DNA from: Betaproteobacteria bacterium UBA7395
Lineage (GTDB): Bacteria; Pseudomonadota; Gammaproteobacteria; Burkholderiales; Rhodocyclaceae
Reading direction: 5' to 3'
Assembly (NCBI GenBank): GCA_002470165.1
Contig: DKNF01000242.1
Coordinates: 1 to 20,513, forward strand
DNA length: 20,513 nt
The notes below the pieces were generated by a model. It was not told the DNA's origin. It saw nothing but the letters and a program-made list of their open reading frames with translations, and did no database searches. The translations under genes and the position numbers were made by a program. Numbering within the stretch: position 1 is the stretch's first letter; every line of letters begins with the position of its first letter. Below are positions 15,713 through 20,513 of the stretch, in pieces.

Positions 15713-15750
15713 GTTAGCGTACGATTTTTTCCGTTTCGTGAGTTGACCCC
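15713..15750 (+). repeat. 38-bp terminal inverted repeat of the Tn3-family transposon (end distal to tnpA)
   Basis: Read inward on the minus strand it begins GGGGTCAACTCACG, continues AAACGGAAAA and ends TACGCTAAC. Compared with the Tn21 repeat as I remember it, about 29 of 38 positions agree, including GGGGTC, CTCA, AAACGGAAAA and ACGCTAA. The length is exactly 38 bp with the GGGG end outward. It marks the boundary between transposon cargo (cadR) and the flanking DNA. Confidence 0.9.
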
Positions 15751-15931
15751 AACTACATTGCGCCGATGTGCAAGTCACACAACGGCCAGCCAGACACCGA
15801 GTTCAAATCCAAGCCTGACAGCTTTTTTGTCAGCGCAAACAAGGCGCTGACCTGCGGAGCCTAGCCTCAATTGAGGAGGGCAGGCCGGTGAAAACCGGCC
15901 CTTGCTTCATTTTTTCTTTCAGAACAATCAG
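15751..15931. other. Non-coding flank between transposon end and lysR remnant
   Basis: No convincing gene was seen here. The stretch holds a small inverted repeat, CTGACA (15814-15819) with TGTCAG (15828-15833) around a T-rich loop, and a strong hairpin terminator (separate entry). A 32-codon frame at 15766-15864 lacks a ribosome site. The origin of this piece, chromosome or remnant of an earlier insertion, cannot be settled from the sequence. Confidence 0.5.
15883..15918 (+). terminator. Intrinsic terminator hairpin
   Basis: A perfect 7-bp stem GGCCGGT (15883-15889) and ACCGGCC (15894-15900) has a GAAA tetraloop and is followed by CTTGCTTCATTTTTTC. It is a convincing rightward Rho-independent terminator with no intact rightward gene in front of it, because the transposon end lies just upstream. 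The gene it once served may have been separated by the insertion. Confidence 0.7.
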
Positions 15932-16153
15932 CTAAGTTATTTTTCCGAGGTTTTCGCACGATTCCCGGCCGACACTCTGTATGAGGCGCTCGCCCAGGCG
16001 TTCCTCAAGCAATGAAACGCGCCGTGAAACGGTCGATTTCGGCAGGCCGAGCTGTTCGGCGGCACGGCTGAAGCTTGTCGCATCGGCAACACGGGCGAAG
16101 ATCAGCAGGTCGTTGGCGTCAAATTGTTCCATATGCGGAACAATGTTATCCAT
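15932..16153 (-). pseudogene. LysR-family regulator, N-terminal DNA-binding fragment
   Basis: The helix-turn-helix of a LysR regulator is intact (MEQFDANDLLIFARVADATS, then FSRAAEQLGLPKSTVSRRVS and LLEERLGERLIQ). Family similarity ends after GERLIQ, where about 230 further residues of effector domain are expected; the frame instead runs on for some 15 unrelated residues and stops. The gene is divergent from azoR, the usual layout for a LysR regulator and its target, so it probably once controlled azoR and its partners. I used ATG 16153; GTG 16162 or ATG 16132 are also possible. The break near 15985 lies about 235 bp from the transposon end, so the Tn3 insertion alone does not explain it. Confidence 0.7.
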
Positions 16154-16159
16154 TTGCCC

Positions 16160-16173
16160 CACTTAATCAAGTG
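16160..16173. promoter_or_regulatory. Dyad CACTT-AATC-AAGTG between lysR fragment and azoR
   Basis: A perfect 5-bp inverted repeat with a 4-bp centre lies in the divergent intergenic region, 7 bp upstream of lysR ATG 16153. It is a reasonable candidate operator for the LysR regulator, although it is shorter than the usual T-N11-A site. AAATACAAT just downstream (16183-16191) may belong to the azoR promoter. Confidence 0.3.
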
Positions 16174-16222
16174 ATTCCGCTTAAATACAATGGACTCACC
16201 CTGACCCCAACGGAGAAACAAC

Positions 16223-16822
16223 ATGAACATCCTGCAGATCAACGCCAGCATCCGTGCCGCCGATGCCAATTCCACCGGCGTCGCCCGGCAGGTCGTCGAG
16301 CGCCTGCAAGCCGCCAATCCGGCTGCCACCCTCGACGTCCTCGATCTCGGTGCCAATCCGCCGGCCGTGCTCGACGGCACCGCGCTCGGTGCCTTGTTCA
16401 CCCCGGCAGACCAGCGCTCCGCCGAACAGGCCGCCCGCGTCGCCAGCGACGATGCGCTGATCGCCCAGGTGCAGGCCGCCGACGTGTTGGTGCTCGGTGT
16501 GCCGATGTACAACTTCACGATTCCCGTGCAACTGAAAAGCTGGTTCGACGCGATTGCCCGCAACGGCGTCACCTTCCGCTACACCGCCAACGGTCCCGAA
16601 GGCCTGCTCAAGGGCAAGACCGCCTACGTGGCGCTGGCGCGCGGTGGGCGTTACCGCGACACGGCACTCGACAGCCAGGTGCCGCTGATCAGGACTTTCC
16701 TCGGTTTTCTTGGCATCACCGACGTCCATTTCATTTATGCCGAGGGCCTGAACATGGGGCCGGAGGCGACCGCGCAGGGTTTCGCCGAGGCGGAAGCCGA
16801 GATTGCCCGCCTGTTTTCCTGA
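16223..16822 (+). CDS. azoR: FMN-dependent NADH:azoreductase / quinone reductase (199 aa)
   Basis: AzoR-type flavoproteins reduce quinones and azo dyes by two electrons using NADH in the cytoplasm. The start [20 protein letters not shown] carries the phosphate-binding loop of the flavodoxin-like fold. The FMN-contacting motif [16 protein letters not shown] (about 94-109) and the RGGRYRD segment (~140) are visible, and the length equals that of the family (about 200 aa). GGAG lies shortly before ATG 16223. It is first in a tight rightward operon: pirin starts 9 bp later and the dioxygenase overlaps pirin by one base. The divergent LysR fragment was probably its regulator. Confidence 0.92.
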   Translation: MNILQINASIRAADANSTGVARQVVERLQAANPAATLDVLDLGANPPAVLDGTALGALFTPADQRSAEQAARVASDDALIAQVQAADVLVLGVPMYNFTIPVQLKSWFDAIARNGVTFRYTANGPEGLLKGKTAYVALARGGRYRDTALDSQVPLIRTFLGFLGITDVHFIYAEGLNMGPEATAQGFAEAEAEIARLFS

Positions 16823-16831
16823 GGAGAAATC

Positions 16832-17719
16832 ATGAGCACGCCAACCAACCCGACCGAAAGCATCCGGCAAAGCCGCCGGGTCGAACAGCTCGTCGCCGGC
16901 ACGGCCACCTCGGACGGTGCCGGCGTGCGCCTGACCCGCCTGCTGACGCAGAACCTGCAGCGCCGCCTCGATCCCTTCCTGATGCTCGACGCCTTCGGCA
17001 GCGACAATCCGGACGACTACATCGCTGGGTTTCCCGATCATCCGCATCGCGGTTTCGAAACCGTCACCTACATGATCGCCGGCCGCATGCGCCACCGCGA
17101 CAGCGCCGGTCACGAAGGCCTGCTGGAGAACGGCGGCGTGCAGTGGATGACTGCCGGCCACGGCCTGATTCACTCCGAGATTCCCGAACAGGAAGACGGG
17201 CGCATGGAAGGTTTCCAGCTCTGGCTCAACCTGCCGGGCAAAGACAAGCTGTGCGCGCCCTGGTACCGAGACTTTCCGGCCGATCAACTGCCGCGCTACG
17301 ATCTGCCCGGCGGCATTGCCGTCACCGTCATTGCCGGTGAAAGCGGGGGTGTGGCCGGCGCCGTGACGCGTGCGGCGACGCAGCCGCTCTACCTCGACAT
17401 CCACCTGCCGGCGGATGCCAGCTTCGAACACCTGTTGCCGGCCGGGCACAACGCCTTTGTCGTGGTCTATCGTGGCGCTATCGACATCGCCGGCCAGCGC
17501 ATTCCCGAAAAGCAACTGGCCATCCTCGACAACGACCCGGCCGGCGACGGCGTCCGGGTCAGCGCACAGGAAGAGAGCCGCCTGCTGTTGATCGCCGGCC
17601 AGCCGCTCAACGAAGCAATCGCCCAGTACGGTCCCTTCGTCATGAATACCGAACAGGAAATCTACCAGGCAATCAACGACTACCGCAGCGGCCGGCTGGG
17701 TGCCGCGGAGGCACGCTGA
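16832..17719 (+). CDS. Pirin-family bicupin protein (295 aa)
   Basis: Pirins are metal-containing double-cupin proteins; several, such as E. coli YhhW, degrade the flavonoid quercetin in vitro. The N-terminal cupin has the complete metal site: H70 and H72 in PDHPHRGFETVTY, and H114 and E116 in GLIHSEIPEQ, matching human pirin positions by spacing. The C-terminal cupin follows (LYLDIHLPADASFEHLLPAG, then AFVVVYRGAIDIAG). The length is typical. GAGGAG precedes the ATG closely. Its place between a quinone reductase and an extradiol-type dioxygenase suggests defence against quinones or catechols, an inference from context. The TGA stop overlaps the next ATG. Confidence 0.92.
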   Translation: MSTPTNPTESIRQSRRVEQLVAGTATSDGAGVRLTRLLTQNLQRRLDPFLMLDAFGSDNPDDYIAGFPDHPHRGFETVTYMIAGRMRHRDSAGHEGLLENGGVQWMTAGHGLIHSEIPEQEDGRMEGFQLWLNLPGKDKLCAPWYRDFPADQLPRYDLPGGIAVTVIAGESGGVAGAVTRAATQPLYLDIHLPADASFEHLLPAGHNAFVVVYRGAIDIAGQRIPEKQLAILDNDPAGDGVRVSAQEESRLLLIAGQPLNEAIAQYGPFVMNTEQEIYQAINDYRSGRLGAAEAR

Positions 17720-18522
17720 TGTCCCGCCTGCCCAGCCTGTTCGTGTCGCATGGGGCGCCGACCTTTGCCCTTTATCCCGGAACAGCGGGGCAGGCCTTGC
17801 ACGACATGGCCACCCGGCTGCTCGAGGCTTACGGCACGCCGCGCGCCATCGTCGTCGTCAGCGCCCATTGGGAAACGGCCGAGGTGACCGTCGGTGCCAG
17901 CGAGCAGCCCGCGACCATCCACGATTTTGGCGGTTTTCCGGAAGCGCTTTACGCACTGCGCTACCCGGCCGCCGGTGCGCCGGATGTCGCTGTCGAGATT
18001 GTCGCCAGCCTCAACGCCGCCGGCCTGCCAGCCGCCATCGACCGGCAACGCGGTCTCGATCACGGTGTCTGGGTGCCGCTGAAGCACATGTTCCCGCAGG
18101 CCGACATCCCGGTGATCCCGCTTTCCCTGCCCAGCCACGGCGGGCCGGAACAGGCACTGGCGCTCGGCCGGGCGCTGGCACCGTTGGCCGAGCGCGGCAT
18201 CCTGATCGTCGGCTCCGGCAGCATCACGCACAACCTCGGCGACTATCGCCGGGCCTGGCAACAGGGCGGGCAGACGCCGGCCTATGTCGGTGAATTCGCC
18301 GACTGGCTGGCCGCACGCCTGGCCGAGAACGACATCGCCAGCCTGCTTGATTACCGCCACGCTTCGCCCCACGGCCGCCACGCCCATCCGTCCGAGGAAC
18401 ACCTGCTGCCGCTGTTCGTCGCCCTCGGCGCAGGCGGCACGACCTGCCAGCCGGAACGTTTCCATGCCGGCGTCGATGACTTGGTGATTGCGATGGATGC
18501 TTACGCGTTTTCGGCTGGCTGA
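17719..18522 (+). CDS. ygiD: Class III extradiol-type dioxygenase, DODA/YgiD family (267 aa)
   Basis: The family uses a single metal ion to open catechol rings; YgiD acts on L-DOPA. Ligand candidates are H11 (FVSHGAPTF) and H50 (VVSAHWET). Other conserved family histidines are H115 (GLDHGVW), H171 (SGSITHNLGDYRRAW), H223 (HAHPSEEH) and H228. Length and motif order fit YgiD/LigB-like enzymes. The ATG shares one base with the pirin stop (TGATG), so translation is coupled. The 3' end overlaps the end of the convergent methyltransferase gene by 22 bp. The physiological substrate is not known; the symbol is by family. Confidence 0.9.
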   Translation: MSRLPSLFVSHGAPTFALYPGTAGQALHDMATRLLEAYGTPRAIVVVSAHWETAEVTVGASEQPATIHDFGGFPEALYALRYPAAGAPDVAVEIVASLNAAGLPAAIDRQRGLDHGVWVPLKHMFPQADIPVIPLSLPSHGGPEQALALGRALAPLAERGILIVGSGSITHNLGDYRRAWQQGGQTPAYVGEFADWLAARLAENDIASLLDYRHASPHGRHAHPSEEHLLPLFVALGAGGTTCQPERFHAGVDDLVIAMDAYAFSAG

Positions 18523-19361
18523 AGACGCTGCCAAACCTGCAGGCGCACATCCACCGTCATCGCCAGGCGGCTGAGTTGCGCTGCCTTTTCCCGGCCGGCT
18601 GGGCTGGCGCGGTAGAAGTGCGGGGTCATTACCAGTAAATCGGCGATTTGTTCCTGGCTGTCGAGTTCGATGCGGCAGGACAACGATTCGCGTTGTAGCA
18701 ACGAAAATCCCGGTGGCGCCTGATCGTTCGGCGGTGCCGGGGTTTTCAGCGTCGGGTAGATGATTTCGCGCAGTTCGCGCAGGTGATCGGGGCCGGCGTC
18801 GATCATGATCAGTGTGCCGCCCGGCTTGAGCACACGGGCGAATTCCGGGTAGACCGGGAAGCCGAACAGGCACAGCACGCGGTCGAGCGTTGCCGGCAGT
18901 ACCGGCAGCTTGGCGTTGCTGCCGACCACCCAGGTCGCCGTGCCGCGCTGTGCTTTTGCCGCCGCCTGGACGGCCCATTTCGAGATGTCGAGACCGAGCA
19001 GCGCCGGGGATTTTCGGGCAGCGTCGGCTTGCGCCGCGAGCTGGCGCAGGTAGTAGCCTTCGCCGCAGCCGGCGTCGAGGCAGGCTGCGTCGGCCGGCAG
19101 GTCGGCGAGCACCGCGTGCGCCGCCAGTTCGGCGATCGGCCGGTAATGGCCGGCTTCCAGGAAGCGACGGCGGGCGGCGACCATTTCCTTGCTGTCGCCG
19201 GGGTCGCGCGAGCGCTTGTGCTGAACCGGCAGCAGGTTGACGTAGCCTTGTGCGGCCTGGTCGTAGCGGTGGCCGGCCGGGCAGGTCCAACCGCCGTCCA
19301 CGCTCGCCAGCGGCGCGCCGTCGAGTGGGCAGGCGAGGGCGGTGAACGCTGTCGTCGCCAT
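18501..19361 (-). CDS. rlmA: RlmA-like rRNA (guanine-N1) methyltransferase (286 aa)
   Basis: RlmA methylates G745 of 23S rRNA in E. coli using S-adenosylmethionine. The N-terminal zinc-ribbon region is recognisable (ACPLDGAPLASVDGGWTCPA, then GHRYDQAAQGYVNLLPVQHK), with C11, C27 and H31; the second Cys of the canonical CPxC is replaced (CPLD). The methyltransferase domain has motif I CLDAGCGEGYYLRQL (about 94-108), LGLDISKWAV, and FARVLKPGGTLIMI. Other family hallmarks are KEMVAARRRFLEAGHYRPI and the C-terminal VDVRLQVWQRL. I chose ATG 19361 because it gives the family N-terminus; earlier in-frame starts lie within yheS. It begins 8 bp after the yheS stop, so they are co-transcribed. Confidence 0.85.
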   Translation of the reverse strand: MATTAFTALACPLDGAPLASVDGGWTCPAGHRYDQAAQGYVNLLPVQHKRSRDPGDSKEMVAARRRFLEAGHYRPIAELAAHAVLADLPADAACLDAGCGEGYYLRQLAAQADAARKSPALLGLDISKWAVQAAAKAQRGTATWVVGSNAKLPVLPATLDRVLCLFGFPVYPEFARVLKPGGTLIMIDAGPDHLRELREIIYPTLKTPAPPNDQAPPGFSLLQRESLSCRIELDSQEQIADLLVMTPHFYRASPAGREKAAQLSRLAMTVDVRLQVWQRLQPAENA

Positions 19362-19369
19362 CGCCGGCC

Positions 19370-20513
19370 TCAGGCCGCCTTGAGCAGTGCCGAAGCTTCC
19401 TCGCGGGCGCGCTTGGCTTCGTCGAGCAGGTAGCGCTGGTAGTCGTCGAGGTCGCCGTCGAAGGGGCCGACGCCGCCGCGCGAGACCAGCCAGAACTCGT
19501 CGCACACCGAGCGCAGCATGGCGCGGTCGTGGCTGACCAGCATGACCGTGCCTTCGAACTCGTTGAGCGCAACACACAGCGCCTCGCGCGTGTTGAGGTC
19601 GAGGTGGTTGGTCGGTTCGTCGAGGAGCAGCAGGTTGGGCCGCTGCCAGACCAGCATGCACAGCACCAGGCGCGCCTTTTCGCCGCCGCTCATGGTGCCG
19701 ACTACCTGCTTGACCATTTCGCCGCCAAAGTTGAAGTTGCCGAGGAAGTTGCGCAATTCCTGCTCGCGGCCCGGCACGTTGCTGCGCCCGGCGGCGATCG
19801 CTTCCTTGGCCAGCCGGATCATGTGTTCGAGCGGCGTGTCCTGCGGCCGCAGCACGTCGAGTTCCTGCTGCGCGAAGTAGCCGATGTTCAGGCCCTTGCC
19901 TTCGGTGACTTCGCCGCTGATCGCACCGAGGTCGCGGGCGATGGTCTTGACCAGCGTCGATTTGCCCTGGCCGTTGGCGCCGAGGATGCCGATGCGCTGG
20001 CCGGCCATCACCGAACGGTTGATGTTGCGGACGATGGTCGTCGGCGGCGTGCCGGCCGGCGCGTCGTCGGGCGGCGGGTAGCCGATGGCGACATCGACCA
20101 TCGACAGCATCGGGTTGGGCAGGTTCTGCGGTTCCTGGAACTCGAAGCTGAAGTCGGCGTCGGCCAGCACCGGCGCGATCTTTTCCATGCGCTCCAGCGC
20201 CTTGACCCGGCTCTGCGCCTGTTTGGCCTTGCTGGCCTTGGCCTTGAAACGGTTGATGAAGGACTGCAGGTGGGCGATCTTGTCCGCCTGGCGGGCCATC
20301 GTCGCCTGCTGCAGCGCCATCTGCTCGGCGCGCATGTCCTCGAACTTGCTGTAGTTGCCGCCGTAGCGGACCAGCTTGGCGTTGTCGATATGCAATGTGA
20401 CCTGGGTGATCGCGTCGAGGAACTCGCGGTCGTGGCTGATCATCACCAGCGTGCCCGGGTAGCGCTTGAGCCAGGCTTCGAGCCAGACCATGGCGTCGAG
20501 GTCGAGGTGGTTG
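19370..20513 (-). CDS. yheS: ABC-F ATPase, YheS-like, C-terminal ~380 residues (5' part outside window)
   Basis: ABC-F proteins are soluble twin-ATPase factors that act on the ribosome rather than in transport. The frame enters from the window edge in NHLDLDAMVWLEAWLKRYPG, the end of the first ATPase domain (ISHDREFLDAITQ is its H-loop). The P-site interaction linker follows (about KIAHLQSFINRFKAKASKAK). The second ATPase domain has Walker A GANGQGKST, Q-loop YFAQQEL, signature MSGGEKARLVL, Walker B NLLLLDEPTNHLDL and H-loop LVSHDRAML. The tail (PFDGDLDDYQRYLLDEAKRA) matches YheS. The gene is read leftward with the rlmA-like gene directly behind. Confidence 0.93.
   Translation of the reverse strand, partial: NHLDLDAMVWLEAWLKRYPGTLVMISHDREFLDAITQVTLHIDNAKLVRYGGNYSKFEDMRAEQMALQQATMARQADKIAHLQSFINRFKAKASKAKQAQSRVKALERMEKIAPVLADADFSFEFQEPQNLPNPMLSMVDVAIGYPPPDDAPAGTPPTTIVRNINRSVMAGQRIGILGANGQGKSTLVKTIARDLGAISGEVTEGKGLNIGYFAQQELDVLRPQDTPLEHMIRLAKEAIAAGRSNVPGREQELRNFLGNFNFGGEMVKQVVGTMSGGEKARLVLCMLVWQRPNLLLLDEPTNHLDLNTREALCVALNEFEGTVMLVSHDRAMLRSVCDEFWLVSRGGVGPFDGDLDDYQRYLLDEAKRAREEASALLKAA

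Larger units (their letters stand above)
1..15750 (-). mobile_element. Tn3-family (Tn21-subgroup) transposon carrying metal-efflux cargo; left end outside window
   Basis: The unit is defined by a Tn21-type tnpA-tnpR pair with an adjacent res-like region at one side and a 38-bp terminal inverted repeat at 15713-15750 on the other. All genes from the 127-aa periplasmic protein to cadR lie between res and that repeat, so they are cargo. This layout (cargo, res, tnpR, tnpA) is the standard one for the Tn21/Tn501/Tn1721 group. The tnpA-proximal repeat and the 5-bp target duplication lie off the window; if the element is intact, AACTA (15751-15755) should recur outside the other end. The strand given is that of tnpA. 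The tnpA divergence at nt 1-22 may mean the element is no longer self-mobile. Confidence 0.85.

Noticed and set aside
15766..15864. 32-codon frame just outside the transposon end
   Set aside because: No ribosome site, no recognisable motif, very short, and next to hairpins; chance frame is the simpler view.
16196..17515. Long leftward frame (439 codons) across azoR and pirin
   Set aside because: It is antisense to two clear enzyme genes with complete motifs; long antisense frames are common in GC-rich DNA.
17680..19575. Leftward frame of 631 codons across the dioxygenase and rlmA-like genes
   Set aside because: Arg/Ser/Pro-rich shadow translation with no domains; the genes on the proper frames explain the region.
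1..20513. CRISPR array, tRNA or rRNA genes
   Set aside because: No regularly spaced direct repeats and no RNA-gene signatures were seen on either strand.

Overview
The window reads as GC-rich proteobacterial DNA, most likely a betaproteobacterium. The chromosomal genes on the right (AzoR, pirin, a YgiD-like dioxygenase, an RlmA-like methyltransferase and a YheS-type ABC-F protein) would suit the Rhodocyclales, but that placement is an inference from gene content and style. The window has two parts: about 15.75 kb of a Tn3-family (Tn21 subgroup) transposon loaded with metal-efflux genes, and about 4.8 kb of ordinary-looking flanking chromosome.

Transposon (1-15750, left end outside the window). 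tnpA (partial) and tnpR read leftward, with a res-like region at about 2712-2838. The distal end is a 38-bp terminal inverted repeat at 15713-15750, beginning 10 bp after the last cargo gene. The first ~22 nt of the window no longer match a Tn21-type TnpA, so tnpA may be interrupted there by another element.

Cargo. (i) A leftward czc-type operon: a 125-aa exported protein of unknown function, CzcI, outer-membrane factor CzcC, a 186-aa membrane-anchored periplasmic protein, adaptor CzcB, RND pump CzcA and a 127-aa periplasmic protein. The 186-aa and 127-aa proteins appear to share one homologous domain. (ii) A divergent two-component system (CzcR/CzcS-like). A CusR/CopR-type box lies between it and the operon, correctly placed to activate the leftward promoter. 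(iii) A leftward P1B-2 Cd/Zn/Pb ATPase (CadA/ZntA-type) with a MerR-type 19-bp-spacer promoter, divergent from ynfA and cadR.

Together the cargo would move divalent metals (Zn, Cd, Co or Pb are the likely set) from cytoplasm to periplasm by the P-type ATPase and from periplasm out of the cell by the tripartite RND pump. A periplasm-facing sensor (CzcS) and a cytoplasmic sensor (CadR) would control the two stages.

Right flank (15751-20513). A ~220-bp stretch with a strong hairpin terminator is followed by a LysR gene that loses family similarity after its DNA-binding domain. Next comes a rightward azoR-pirin-dioxygenase operon, convergent with a leftward yheS-rlmA-like pair; yheS runs off the right edge. 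No tRNA, rRNA or CRISPR array was seen.
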